This document shows, one piece after another, positions 26,973 through 35,883 of a DNA stretch of 64,000 bases. The DNA comes from BOKV01 sp041739465. Lineage in GTDB: Bacteria > Pseudomonadota > Alphaproteobacteria > Rhizobiales > Rhizobiaceae. The notes beneath the pieces are model-generated. The model had not been told where the DNA came from, ran no database searches, and saw nothing but the letters and a program-made list of their open reading frames with translations. Numbering within the stretch: position 1 is the stretch's first letter; each line of letters begins with the position of its first letter. Location of the stretch: the NCBI GenBank assembly GCA_041739465.1, contig JBGSNX010000069.1, positions 34,585 to 98,584 of the forward strand. The letters are read 5' to 3'. A program made the position numbers and the translations under genes.

Positions 26973-28835
26973 ATGCTGGTTCGCGGAATTGCTGATCAGG
27001 TGGTCGCGGGAAAAAGCCGGTTCGGGCTTTTTGCGATAGCCGCAATGGCCGCCTTCTTCCTTGTTCTCATGGTATTTGAACAAGCTGGCATGCCGGAGCG
27101 ATATGGCTACGTTCTGACCGGGATGTTTGTGATATCGGCATTCGCTTTCCCCGGGATTGGTGCACGAACGGCAGCGTTTGAAGATTGGCAATTTTCCGGC
27201 CGAACCGCCGCGCCAACCATCCTGGCCATGTCGATGGCGGCTCTGCTTGTTCCAAGTGTCTTTTTTCTGGGACTTCCGGGAAATTTCTTCGCGCAATCGG
27301 GCGGCAGTGCGGCGCTGCTACTTGGGCCTCCTTGCGGTCTTGCGATTGCCGCCATTCTGATCTTGCCGTTCCTGCGCAAAAGCAATGCCGGCACACCCCC
27401 GCTCTATTTCAAGGCGCGGTATGCCAATGCGCCGGCGAGCATTGTTGCCATGGCATTTTTTGCCCTGGCAAGTTTCATCATGCTGTGGGGTCAATTGCAG
27501 ATCGTTGCTTCCATCAGTTTGGCAGTGTTCGGGCTGGAGGCAGGCATTACGATTGCACTCGCTGTGCTGCTTGTTTCACTCACCGTGCTGCCTGGTGGCC
27601 TCAATGGCCTGATCCGCACAAACTCACTTGCTTATGTTCTGATGGCTACAGCGTTCTTGGTGCCCTTGGTATGGCTGTCGCTGACGACAACCGGCATTCC
27701 GTTGCCACAGATTGCGCATGGACCCGGCGCATTGGTTGAAATCGTGGAGCTTGAAAGACAGCTGACAGGCCTTGGACTCCCGCCTCTTGAGAAGGCCACA
27801 TCGAATGCGCTCCCTGCCATGTCGAACCTGGCAAGTATTGTGAGCCTGACACTTTTCCTTGCGCTGGCTTTCGCCTGCTATCCGGCCATTCTCAGCCAGT
27901 CGCAATCTGCCCGGCAGGTGAAAACCACCAGACCGGCCATCGCAATCTCCATCGTGCTGGCGGCGATTGTGACAACCGCCATGCCTGCAGCTGCAAGCTT
28001 TGCCAAGATCGCAATCTACAACGGCATTTTCGGCCTGACGGTGGGCGAGATACCGGACTCTGCAAACTGGATCCTGAAGTTCGGCGCAAAGCTTGCCCCG
28101 CTTGGTGCCGGCGAGCCGCTCGTCACACTTTGCAGCCAGGCCGTTACCACCCTGGAACAGGCTATCGCTGCGTGCGGCGGAAATCCTGACTATGCGCTGG
28201 GACCGGCAGACCTTCGCTTGCGCGGGGAAATCATTTCGCTTGCCCTGCCTGACATTGCATTGCTGCCTTCGGCCTTCACCATGGCAGTTGGAGCGGCGCT
28301 GGTCGCAGCAGCTTTGGCTTCTGCTAACGCGTCCGCCTTTGCCCTATCGTCGGTTCTGGTGACGCGCGCTCCGATTTCAGGAATGAACCGGCTTTTCATT
28401 GCAAGGCTTGGAGTGCTTTGTGGCATCTTGGCTGCCGCATGGCTGGCACTCTACCATCCGGCAAGCAGCCTTGATCTTGTTTTCTGGTCGCTTGCGATCT
28501 GCGCGGGAGTGCTTGCGCCGGCAATCCTGCTGGCAATCTGGTCAGATAGAATGCACGCCATTGCGGCAATCGCCGGGATGCTTGCCAGCGGAATCGCACT
28601 GGCAACAATGGCCGGCCTTTCAATCATCGGACCTGATCTGCTTGCCGGGTCGGGCGATGAATACAGATTGCTGTTGCCCGGCCTTGCCGAACTGCCACTG
28701 CCAATACCGGCCGGGCTGTGCGCAATAGCAGCGGGAACAGTTGTTGCGGCCTTGATCGCATGGCTGCTGCCGCGCAAGCCTGACACATTGCTGCTGGAGA
28801 GCCTTCGCGTTCCTGACGCGCCCGTTGCAGGCTGA
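26973..28835 (+). CDS. SLC5-family sodium/solute symporter (ActP-like)
   Basis: A 620-residue membrane protein with about 13-14 hydrophobic segments and the overall layout of sodium/solute symporters of the acetate permease group. The start ATG at 26973 is two bases after the preceding small gene; the frame is open upstream inside that gene. Because a CrbS/CrbR-type system lies directly upstream, uptake of acetate or another short organic acid is the most likely role. That is inference. Some loops diverge from canonical ActP, so a different carboxylate is possible. Confidence 0.78.
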   Translation: MLVRGIADQVVAGKSRFGLFAIAAMAAFFLVLMVFEQAGMPERYGYVLTGMFVISAFAFPGIGARTAAFEDWQFSGRTAAPTILAMSMAALLVPSVFFLGLPGNFFAQSGGSAALLLGPPCGLAIAAILILPFLRKSNAGTPPLYFKARYANAPASIVAMAFFALASFIMLWGQLQIVASISLAVFGLEAGITIALAVLLVSLTVLPGGLNGLIRTNSLAYVLMATAFLVPLVWLSLTTTGIPLPQIAHGPGALVEIVELERQLTGLGLPPLEKATSNALPAMSNLASIVSLTLFLALAFACYPAILSQSQSARQVKTTRPAIAISIVLAAIVTTAMPAAASFAKIAIYNGIFGLTVGEIPDSANWILKFGAKLAPLGAGEPLVTLCSQAVTTLEQAIAACGGNPDYALGPADLRLRGEIISLALPDIALLPSAFTMAVGAALVAAALASANASAFALSSVLVTRAPISGMNRLFIARLGVLCGILAAAWLALYHPASSLDLVFWSLAICAGVLAPAILLAIWSDRMHAIAAIAGMLASGIALATMAGLSIIGPDLLAGSGDEYRLLLPGLAELPLPIPAGLCAIAAGTVVAALIAWLLPRKPDTLLLESLRVPDAPVAG

Positions 28836-28853
28836 CGGGCTTTCAGCCTTTTT
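28829..28853 (+). terminator. Terminator-like hairpin after the SLC5 symporter
   Basis: AGGCTGA (28829-28835) and TCAGCCT (28843-28849) form a 7-bp stem with a 7-nt loop, and the run TTTTT ends at 28853. It spans the end of the symporter gene and the stop region of the convergent gene. The stem is short, so efficiency is uncertain. Confidence 0.5.
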
Positions 28854-29367
28854 CCATTTCGGCTCGCAAATCCCTGATGACCTCAAAAAAGCGCTGCATG
28901 GCTTTGCCTGCAAGATCCATGGCGCGGTCAAGTTCCTTCTGGGTCCGGTCAAGGCTCTCTTCAGCGGGTGGAACCGGCGTCTCCTTGGGCAGCGCCGGGG
29001 CGCCGCTTTCTGGCGTCAAACCGGAAATGCGATCCTGCTTCTTGGCCTCACTCGATGCATCTGCAGAAATGCCTGAAACCTGTTTTTCGATCGCATCCAT
29101 GCGCTCCCGCAGCAAGGCAAGCTCATTTTCGTATGCTTCGCGCTCTTGAGCGCCTATGAGGCATGAAAGGTTTTTTCCTGAAACCGTGCAAAAACTCATT
29201 TCACCCGTTTGCTTGTCGAGGCGGACAAATCCGTCGCCTTGGGCCTTGAGTTCATAGCGCCCGGATTGTTCGACAGTGGCTTGTGGCACTGTTTCCTGTG
29301 CGTTTGCGCATTGCGCAATCCCTGCAAGAAACATCGCAACAATGGCTGAACGCTGAAAATGGTGCAT
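28843..29367 (-). CDS. Exported coiled-coil hypothetical protein
   Basis: A 174-residue protein with a signal peptide (HFQRSAIVAMFLAGIAQCANA) followed by a short region with two cysteines (MSFCTVSGKNLSCLIG), a predicted coiled coil around ALLRERMDAIEKQVSG, a Pro-rich linker and a charged helical C-terminus. No family is recognised with certainty. GGAGG lies 6-10 bp upstream of the ATG at 29367. It is convergent with the symporter and divergent from DUF952-pyrD; its function is unknown. Confidence 0.65.
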   Translation of the reverse strand: MHHFQRSAIVAMFLAGIAQCANAQETVPQATVEQSGRYELKAQGDGFVRLDKQTGEMSFCTVSGKNLSCLIGAQEREAYENELALLRERMDAIEKQVSGISADASSEAKKQDRISGLTPESGAPALPKETPVPPAEESLDRTQKELDRAMDLAGKAMQRFFEVIRDLRAEMEKG

Positions 29368-29431
29368 ATGCGCCTCCGGCTTTGGTCTGAAAGGCTTGAA
29401 CAGTGCGAACTGTCGTGCCAATCGATGGTGC

Positions 29432-29782
29432 ATGAACACCAAAATCTACAAGATCGTGACGAGTGCGCAATGGGCGGCAGCGGAAAAGGCTGGCCGGTTT
29501 CTTGGCGCGCCGATCGACATTGCCGATGGCTATGTGCACTTGTCCACTGCCTTGCAGGTTCGCGAGACGGCGGCAAAGCATTTTGCCGGTCAGGAAGACC
29601 TCCTGCTTGTCAGCCTCGATCCGCAAGCACTGGCACATGCGTTGAAGTTTGAGCCTTCGCGCGGCGGGGACTTGTTTCCCCATCTTTATGCGCCGCTGGA
29701 ATTGGACGCAGTGCTTGCTGTTTGCGGCCTGCCACTGGGCGCTGATGGCAAGCATCTTTTTCCGGACGGAATTGACGGTTGA
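29432..29782 (+). CDS. DUF952 domain-containing protein
   Basis: A 116-residue cytoplasmic protein of the DUF952 family, with the signature KIYKIVTSAQWAAAEKAGRF, the DGYVHLSTALQV core with its conserved His, and FPHLYAPL. Its function is unknown, although it shares a fold with ADP-ribose-binding or transferase-like proteins. The ATG at 29432 fits the family start. Its stop overlaps the pyrD TTG start as TTGA, a pairing I recall from other Hyphomicrobiales. Confidence 0.82.
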   Translation: MNTKIYKIVTSAQWAAAEKAGRFLGAPIDIADGYVHLSTALQVRETAAKHFAGQEDLLLVSLDPQALAHALKFEPSRGGDLFPHLYAPLELDAVLAVCGLPLGADGKHLFPDGIDG

Positions 29783-30876
29783 GCCTGTTGCAACGCATCG
29801 GCCGCAAGGCGCTGTTTCTCCTTGATCCGGAAACTGCCCATGGCGTTTCGATCCGCGCCCTCAAATCCGGCCTTGTCCCACCTTGTTCCACAAGCGTCGA
29901 CAATCGCCTTGAAGTGAGCGTTGCAGGGCTGAAATTTCCCAACCCCATCGGCCTTTCCGCCGGCTATGACAAAAATGCGGAAGTTCCGGACGCAATGCTT
30001 GCTTTGGGTTTCGGCTTTGTCGAAGTTGGAAGCATCACACCGCGCGCACAGGCAGGAAACCCAAAGCCGCGGGTATTCCGGCTTGAAGGGCAGGATGCCG
30101 TGATCAACCGGCTTGGCTTCAACAATGAAGGCCATGAACGGGCACTCCAGCGCCTGAAGGCTCGCAGCGGCCGGCCGGGAATCATCGGCGTGAACATTGG
30201 TGCCAACAAGGATTCGGCTGACATGATCGCCGATTATGAGTTCGGGATCGGGAAATTCTTCGATGTTGCCTCTTACTTCACCGTGAACATTTCCTCCCCC
30301 AACACGCCGGGTTTGCGCGATCTGCAATCTGGAGCAGCCCTCAGCGAACTGATTGATCGGGTGCAGGCAAAGCGCGATGCGACAGCCTTGCTGAACCGCG
30401 GGAAAAGGCCGGTTTTCCTGAAAATCGCACCAGATCTGAACCAGAAGCAGATGGAGGAAATCGCGCGCGTTGTTACAAGTAGCGCGCTTGATGGCCTCGT
30501 CATTTCCAACACCACGATTGGCCGGCATGGTGTCGAAGGGCTCTCCCATGCGGATGAAAGCGGCGGGCTTTCGGGCAAGCCGCTATTCGAGCGCAGCACC
30601 ATTGTGCTTGCACGTATGCGGGTGTTGGTCGGCAAGAGTTTGCCGATCATCGGGGTTGGTGGCATCAACAACGCTGCCACAGCCATTGCCAAGCTGGAAG
30701 CGGGGGCTGACCTGCTGCAACTCTACACCGGTATGATTTACGCCGGGCCATGCCTTGCCGCGAGGATCAACAGCGACATCTTGCAAGAGCTGAAAGCGCG
30801 CGGACTGGACCATGTCTGGCGCCTGACAGGGCAGAAAACACAGCACTGGGCGCAAAAGAACTTGCACGGAGAATGA
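29779..30876 (+). CDS. pyrD: Dihydroorotate dehydrogenase (quinone), class 2
   Basis: A 365-residue membrane-associated flavoenzyme that oxidises dihydroorotate to orotate in pyrimidine synthesis, passing electrons to quinone. The N-terminal amphipathic helix of class 2 enzymes is present. FMN-binding and catalytic segments include NPIGLSAGYDKN, VNISSPNTPGLRDLQ with the catalytic Ser, VFLKIAPD and IIGVGGI. The start is a TTG at 29779 overlapping the DUF952 stop codon. Confidence 0.95.
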   Translation: MSLLQRIGRKALFLLDPETAHGVSIRALKSGLVPPCSTSVDNRLEVSVAGLKFPNPIGLSAGYDKNAEVPDAMLALGFGFVEVGSITPRAQAGNPKPRVFRLEGQDAVINRLGFNNEGHERALQRLKARSGRPGIIGVNIGANKDSADMIADYEFGIGKFFDVASYFTVNISSPNTPGLRDLQSGAALSELIDRVQAKRDATALLNRGKRPVFLKIAPDLNQKQMEEIARVVTSSALDGLVISNTTIGRHGVEGLSHADESGGLSGKPLFERSTIVLARMRVLVGKSLPIIGVGGINNAATAIAKLEAGADLLQLYTGMIYAGPCLAARINSDILQELKARGLDHVWRLTGQKTQHWAQKNLHGE

Positions 30877-30882
30877 CCGGGG

Positions 30883-31785
30883 ATGGCGATGGCCATTGTT
30901 CACAATCCGCTGTTCACCGCGCAATTGCCGCCAGACCATCGCTTTCCGATGCCCAAATACGCAGCCATTGCCGACGCCATTCTGGCTGAAGGACTGGTTG
31001 CTCCGGGTGGATTTCAAACGCCGGGTCCAGCGCCGGTGCAATGGGTGGAACTGGCGCATGAGCGGGCTTATGTGGACCAGGTGTTTGCCTGCAGCGTGCC
31101 GGAGCAGATCAGCCGCACCATCGGGTTTGCGGTCACCCAGAGTGTCTCGCTGCGCGCGCGTCACGCGGCAGCAGGAACGGTGCTTGCTGCGCGGCTGGCG
31201 CTGGAGCAGGGCATTGCCACCTCGACAGCCGGCGGAAGCCACCATGCAAAGCGTGCGCACGGCGCGGGCTTTTGCGTGTTCAATGATGTCGGCGTCGCCG
31301 CCAGCCTAATGCTGGAAACCAGCGAAATTGGCAATGCGCTGGTCTTTGACTGCGACGTTCATCAGGGCGATGGCACCGCCGAGATATTCGCAAACGAGCC
31401 ACGGGTCGTGACTGTATCGATGCATTCGGCGAAGAATTTTCCGACCCGCAAGGAAAAGTCCGATATCGATTTTCCGCTGCCCGACGGCATGGAAGATGGC
31501 GCGTATCTGGAAGTGCTGGCGCAAGCCCTTGGCGCTTCGCGCAATCTCGTTCGTCCCGACATCGTGTTTTACAATGCTGGTGTTGATCCCCACCGCGATG
31601 ACCGGCTTGGCCGCCTTGCACTTTCAAGCGAGGGCCTTGAAGCACGCGACCGGCAGGTGATCGGGTTTTTCAGGGAACAGGGTATCCCCGTTGCCTGTGT
31701 GATGGGCGGGGGTTACGGCAAGGACATAAGCGAAATCGCCGCCCGCCACCTCATCACCCACAAGGTGGCGGCGGAGTTTGTCTGA
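30883..31785 (+). CDS. Histone deacetylase family protein (acetyl-amidohydrolase)
   Basis: A 300-residue Zn-dependent deacetylase-fold protein. The active-site His pair lies in GGSHHAKRAHGAGFC, zinc ligands in DCDVHQGDGTA, and the third metal and binding residues in YNAGVDPHRDDRLG. Bacterial members deacetylate small molecules such as polyamines or acetoin-related compounds; the substrate here is unknown. It starts 6 bp after pyrD and may be co-transcribed. A second ATG at 30889 has better spacing from the GGGG element and could be the true start. Confidence 0.88.
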   Translation: MAMAIVHNPLFTAQLPPDHRFPMPKYAAIADAILAEGLVAPGGFQTPGPAPVQWVELAHERAYVDQVFACSVPEQISRTIGFAVTQSVSLRARHAAAGTVLAARLALEQGIATSTAGGSHHAKRAHGAGFCVFNDVGVAASLMLETSEIGNALVFDCDVHQGDGTAEIFANEPRVVTVSMHSAKNFPTRKEKSDIDFPLPDGMEDGAYLEVLAQALGASRNLVRPDIVFYNAGVDPHRDDRLGRLALSSEGLEARDRQVIGFFREQGIPVACVMGGGYGKDISEIAARHLITHKVAAEFV

Positions 31786-31788
31786 TTG

Positions 31789-32058
31789 CTACCGCTTGCC
31801 GGCCGCAAGCAGCCGCATCAGGATGAACACCGGCACCACGACCATTGCGCCGTAGACAAAATACACCCCGATCCGGCCGAAGGCTTCGTAACCGACTTCA
31901 TAGACCCAGCGCACGAAGTCGCGGGCCATGTACCACACATCGAGCGGCGTCAAATTGAGCGCAGCCATGATGATGCCAACCACCACGGAAAGTACGGCGA
32001 GCTTCACCACAGTGCGAAGCGGTGTGTCGCCGAGGAAATTACTTACCGGATTGGTCAT
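31789..32058 (-). CDS. Small membrane protein (DUF6460-like)
   Basis: An 89-residue protein with two TM segments (VKLAVLSVVVGIIMAALNL and GVYFVYGAMVVVPVFILMRLL) around a linker rich in aromatic residues. Similar short proteins are common in Hyphomicrobiales and I associate them with DUF6460; the function is unknown. AAGGA lies 6 bp before the ATG at 32058. It is convergent with the deacetylase gene and lies just downstream of the DNA ligase on the same strand. Confidence 0.65.
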   Translation of the reverse strand: MTNPVSNFLGDTPLRTVVKLAVLSVVVGIIMAALNLTPLDVWYMARDFVRWVYEVGYEAFGRIGVYFVYGAMVVVPVFILMRLLAAGKR

Positions 32059-32108
32059 GGGGATTCCTTGCAAATGGCTCTTCTACCTACGCATGACAGA
32101 TGGCGTTT

Positions 32109-33713
32109 TCAAGGAAGCGGCGACAACATCGCCTCCAACGTTTCCAAAAAATCGGCTTCAGCGGCTGGTTTGTCGAAGCGGATGCGTGAAATGCGCGGAA
32201 ATCGCATGGCAACGCCGCTCTTGTGGCGTGAAGATCGATTCAGCCCTTCGAAGGCTATTTCCAGCACCAGGCCGAAATCCCGCGTTGCCCTGACCGAACG
32301 GACCGGCCCGAACCGCTCGACAGTGTTGTCGCGAACGAACTTGTCGAGCTGTTTGAGTTCCGCGTCAGTGAACCCGAAATAGGCTTTGCCCACCGGAACC
32401 AGTTCGGTGCCGCGCCACACCCCGAAGGTGAAATCTGAATAATAGCCTGAGCGCTTGCCATGGCCACGCTGCGCATACATCAACACCGCATCGACCGTGA
32501 AAGGGTCTTTTTTCCATTTGAACCAGAAGCCCTTGGGCCTGCCAGCCAGATAGGGGCTGTCGGCGCGCTTGAGCATGACACCTTCGATTACCGGATGTGG
32601 CGGCGAAGCTCGCAGATGAGCTAGCGCTTCGAAATCGGCAAACGCAATCTGCGGCGAAAGGTCGAAACGAGAGGGATCAAGAGCGCCGACAAACCGCTCA
32701 AGCCGTGTGCGACGCTGCACCAATTGCAGGCTGCGCAAATCTTCCTCGCCATCCACCAGCAGATCATAGGCCCGGATGAACGCCGGGTAGCGTTGCAGAT
32801 CTGCCGCGCTGACGCTCTTGCGGTTCAGACGCTGTTGCAGATCGGAAAAGGTGCCGGCGCCAGCCTGCGGATCGGCAGGGCGGCCTACCAGCAGCTCACC
32901 ATCAATGGCCCCTTCAAAGGCCATGGCTTCCACCACATCGGGAAAGGACGGCGAAATGTCGTCGCCGGTTCGCGAATAAAGCCGTCTTGTGCCGTTTTGT
33001 GCGACAGCTTGCACCCTGATGCCATCCCATTTCCATTCGGCAACAAACTCTCCGGGTATGATCAGCGCAATGTCGCGTTCCTCCAGCGGATGGGAAAGCA
33101 TGACTGGGCGAAACGGCGCATCGGCAGCATTGACCGGCTTGTCTCCCCTGCCCTCCAGCCAAGCAAACAATTCCCGATAAGGCGGGCGCAAGCCATGCCA
33201 CAATTCCTCGATCGCGCCGACTTCCTCGCCGCCAAAATCGGCCAGAGCCTGCTTGGCAAGCCGCGCCGAGATGCCAACCCGCAAGCCGCCGGTGGCAAGC
33301 TTGATCAGGGCAAAACGGCCGGATGGCGCAAGGGCGTCCAGAAAGCCGCGCATCAAGGCGGGTGCACCAGAACGACCTTGTGTTGAGAGCGCTTGCACAA
33401 TTTCCCCCAGCGAAGGGGCAACTGATGATGGGGTGCTGGCGGATGGCCAGATCAACGCAACGGTTTCGGCAAGGTCGCCAACAAAATCATAGGACAGGCG
33501 GAACAGTTCAGGATCGGTAATGTCGGCGGCAAGCTGGCGCACCAGCCCTGCCTTAACTGCCGGAAGTTCAAGGCCGCCGGTAATTGCAGCTAGGGCATAG
33601 CCACGGTCAGGATCAGGGGTCGCCCTGAAATAATGCACCAGCAGGTCAATCTTGCGGTTGCGCGACGGGGTAAGGACAAGGCGTTCCAGCAGCTCGGCAA
33701 AGGCACGCATCAC
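32109..33713 (-). CDS. ATP-dependent DNA ligase of the Lhr-Core repair cluster
   Basis: A 534-residue ATP-dependent DNA ligase. The N-terminal DNA-binding helical domain spans about 1-200. The nucleotidyltransferase domain holds the adenylated Lys 228 in EWKWDGIRVQ, motif IV EGVMLKR and motif V WFKWKKD; a C-terminal OB domain follows. It belongs to the ligases found with a metallo-beta-lactamase exonuclease, an Lhr-Core helicase and a phosphoesterase, a set linked to DNA damage resistance. It overlaps the exonuclease gene by four bases. Helicase and phosphoesterase are encoded divergently about 1.2 kb beyond that exonuclease gene. Confidence 0.93.
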   Translation of the reverse strand: MMRAFAELLERLVLTPSRNRKIDLLVHYFRATPDPDRGYALAAITGGLELPAVKAGLVRQLAADITDPELFRLSYDFVGDLAETVALIWPSASTPSSVAPSLGEIVQALSTQGRSGAPALMRGFLDALAPSGRFALIKLATGGLRVGISARLAKQALADFGGEEVGAIEELWHGLRPPYRELFAWLEGRGDKPVNAADAPFRPVMLSHPLEERDIALIIPGEFVAEWKWDGIRVQAVAQNGTRRLYSRTGDDISPSFPDVVEAMAFEGAIDGELLVGRPADPQAGAGTFSDLQQRLNRKSVSAADLQRYPAFIRAYDLLVDGEEDLRSLQLVQRRTRLERFVGALDPSRFDLSPQIAFADFEALAHLRASPPHPVIEGVMLKRADSPYLAGRPKGFWFKWKKDPFTVDAVLMYAQRGHGKRSGYYSDFTFGVWRGTELVPVGKAYFGFTDAELKQLDKFVRDNTVERFGPVRSVRATRDFGLVLEIAFEGLNRSSRHKSGVAMRFPRISRIRFDKPAAEADFLETLEAMLSPLP

Positions 33714-34720
33714 TCCGCCTCGTCGTCATAGCCGACCAGATTGAGCGGTCGGGCCTTGATCTGGTTCAGTTCGCACCAGCGCACCAGGGCCTCCTCACGG
33801 CCATGGGTTACCCATATTTCGCCAGCCTGCGTGTCCTTGATGGTGGCGATGAGTTCGTCCCAGTCACAATGGTCGGAAATGACCAATGGCAGTTCAACGC
33901 CCTGCTGCTTCATGCGCTGGCGAATTTGCATCCATCCTGATGCAAAGCAGATCAGCGGCTCGGCAAACCGGCGAACCCAGGGCGAATTGAAAGCCGAAGG
34001 CGGGCCAAGCACGATTTCTCCAGCCAGCTTTGCCTTCCCTGTATTCTCAACCGTCGCTGGGCGCAGATCGCCAAGGCCAATGCCCTCGGCTTCGTAGTAG
34101 CGACACAGCGGCTCGAGCGAGCCATGCAGGTACAATGGCCGGTTCCATCCATGGTCGCGCAGCAGGCGAATGACGCGCTGCGCCTTGCCCAGGGCATAAA
34201 CGCCAATCAGATGGGTGCGGTCGGGAAACTGGCGCAGCGAAGCCAGCAGGCGGGCAATTTCGTCGCCGGGCCTTGGATGGCGGAACACCGGCAGGCCAAA
34301 GGTGGCCTCGGTAATGAAAACGTCGCATTTGACCGGAGAGAAAGTTTCGGCGGTCGGATTGGCGAGCCGCTTGTAGTCGCCGGATGCAACAATGCGAAGG
34401 CCCTTGTGCTCAACCTCGATCTGCGCCGAGCCAAGCACATGCCCGGCCGGGTGAAGTGTGACACGCACATCGCCAATGCTGATGCTTTCGCCAAAACCTG
34501 TCGGCTGGCGAGAACCCGAGAAATCCTTGCCGTAGCGTATTGCCATGATGTCGAGCGTGCGCCGCGTGGCAAGAACCACGCCGTGCCCGGCCCTTGCATG
34601 GTCCGAATGGCCATGGGTGATCAGCGCACGGGGAACCGGGCGGACCGGGTCGATGAAAAAATCGCCGGGCGGGCAATAGAGGCCTTGCGGGGTGGGATGG
34701 AGCAACTGGTCGGGACGCAT
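33710..34720 (-). CDS. Ligase-associated DNA exonuclease (metallo-beta-lactamase fold)
   Basis: A 336-residue beta-lactamase/beta-CASP-like nuclease. The metal-binding motif is ALITHGHSDHARAG (HxHxDH), followed by LHPAGHVLGSAQIE and the VISDHCDWDEL segment. It resembles SNM1-type enzymes and is the exonuclease of the ligase/helicase/phosphoesterase repair set. Its stop overlaps the ligase start as ATGA. The start at 34720 is an ATG. The region upstream is an AT-richer stretch encoding an unrelated small exported protein. Confidence 0.92.
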   Translation of the reverse strand: MRPDQLLHPTPQGLYCPPGDFFIDPVRPVPRALITHGHSDHARAGHGVVLATRRTLDIMAIRYGKDFSGSRQPTGFGESISIGDVRVTLHPAGHVLGSAQIEVEHKGLRIVASGDYKRLANPTAETFSPVKCDVFITEATFGLPVFRHPRPGDEIARLLASLRQFPDRTHLIGVYALGKAQRVIRLLRDHGWNRPLYLHGSLEPLCRYYEAEGIGLGDLRPATVENTGKAKLAGEIVLGPPSAFNSPWVRRFAEPLICFASGWMQIRQRMKQQGVELPLVISDHCDWDELIATIKDTQAGEIWVTHGREEALVRWCELNQIKARPLNLVGYDDEAE

Positions 34721-34770
34721 TGACCATTCCGCGCTTCAAAGACGATTAAGCGCGGAATCAACGTGTCGCG

Positions 34771-35064
34771 CTACCTGCATTTCGTAAGACCTGTCATATT
34801 GGGCTTAATGACGACCAGGCACGTTAGAGCCCTTTTTGTCATGGTCTTCATTATATCAAAATGCTCATGGTTGCCTGAGAAAGTCGTCGAGCCGCTGCGT
34901 TTTCCCGCAAGTGCCTTGCATTGAGCCTGGATGAATTGGGATTTTCCATTTGTTTTGAGTTCTAATCGACATAAAGCCCAAAACTTTTCGTCGGCTAAGG
35001 CGGAATTTTGTGCTGCTAACAAAACGGCCGCGGCAAGAAAGATTATGGTATACCTCATCATCAA
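34771..35064 (-). CDS. Small exported hypothetical protein in the repair-cluster insert
   Basis: A 97-residue protein with a signal peptide (IIFLAAAVLLAAQNSALA) and three cysteines in the mature part (LCRLE, QCKAL, LTCLVV) plus one at the C-terminus (TKCR). No family is recognised. Its DNA is visibly less GC-rich than its neighbours, suggesting later acquisition. It lies 27 bp after a ribonuclease T2 gene on the same strand, and these two genes separate the halves of the repair cluster. Translation is plausible but unsupported by homology. Confidence 0.5.
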   Translation of the reverse strand: MMMRYTIIFLAAAVLLAAQNSALADEKFWALCRLELKTNGKSQFIQAQCKALAGKRSGSTTFSGNHEHFDIMKTMTKRALTCLVVIKPNMTGLTKCR

Positions 35065-35091
35065 TTCTCCAGGTCTGTTGCTGTCATTGCA

Positions 35092-35835
35092 CTATTGCTC
35101 GCCGGCTCGGTCGATTATCCCGCCGGGACAACCGGGATCGGTTTTCGGCGAAGCTGAGATGAGCGCTGCCACCTGATCGCGATCCAGAGCGCCTGAAAGC
35201 GCACCTTTCAGACCGATGGTGATTTCGGAAATCACGCGCCGGTTGCCATCGTCCTCGCAAGAGATGCGCAGGCGATTGCCGGTGCCCGCTCCAAAATCAG
35301 CCTCGAAGGCGGCGCGGATCGCCTCGCCGGTCAGCCGTTGGCCGATTTTGTTGGCAAACAACGCGGACAATTGCGAGGCGTTGACGGCATCCAGCAGATC
35401 AAGGCTGATGCGGAAATAGGCGTTGGCGTCCGTGCGGCGCATGCACGAACCATGCTTGATCCACTCGTGCCGGTGCAAATTCGAGCGCGTTCCCGGCATT
35501 GCCGCCTGCAACCGCCGCCACAGCGGCTCGTCCAGCCGGTCAATCGCGATGTCGCGCCAGCGCCCCTGCTTGTCTGCCTCGATGCTGGCGCGGTCGGGAC
35601 CACACCACACATTTGTGCCAGGCTGCGGCCACAGGCCATGCAACGAGAATTGCCGGGCATCAAGGCTGCCTGCATTCTGCGCACGGCATTCGGGTTTTCG
35701 CGGCGCAGTCTCGCAGAATGCAGGTTGCCAAGAAATCGCCAGAACATATGTGCCCGTGCTTGCAGGCCCCGCATCGGCGGAAGGTTCGCATCCCGCCAAC
35801 GTCAAAAGCAGTAAAACAGACAATAGTGCGCGCAT
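35092..35835 (-). CDS. Ribonuclease T2 family lipoprotein
   Basis: A 247-residue RNase T2-type endoribonuclease. Both catalytic segments are present: CAS I FSLHGLWPQ and CAS II HEWIKHGSC, with the catalytic His residues. The N-terminus ends in a lipobox (LLTLAGC), so the mature protein is probably lipid-anchored in the periplasm. It would degrade RNA entering the periplasm to nucleotides. It is divergent from the helicase gene with a 48-bp gap. Its place inside a DNA-repair cluster is unexpected. Confidence 0.88.
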   Translation of the reverse strand: MRALLSVLLLLTLAGCEPSADAGPASTGTYVLAISWQPAFCETAPRKPECRAQNAGSLDARQFSLHGLWPQPGTNVWCGPDRASIEADKQGRWRDIAIDRLDEPLWRRLQAAMPGTRSNLHRHEWIKHGSCMRRTDANAYFRISLDLLDAVNASQLSALFANKIGQRLTGEAIRAAFEADFGAGTGNRLRISCEDDGNRRVISEITIGLKGALSGALDRDQVAALISASPKTDPGCPGGIIDRAGEQ

Positions 35836-35883
35836 GGTTTGCTCCGGCTATGCGATCAAGCCGTCATGCCTTAAATTGCGCTG

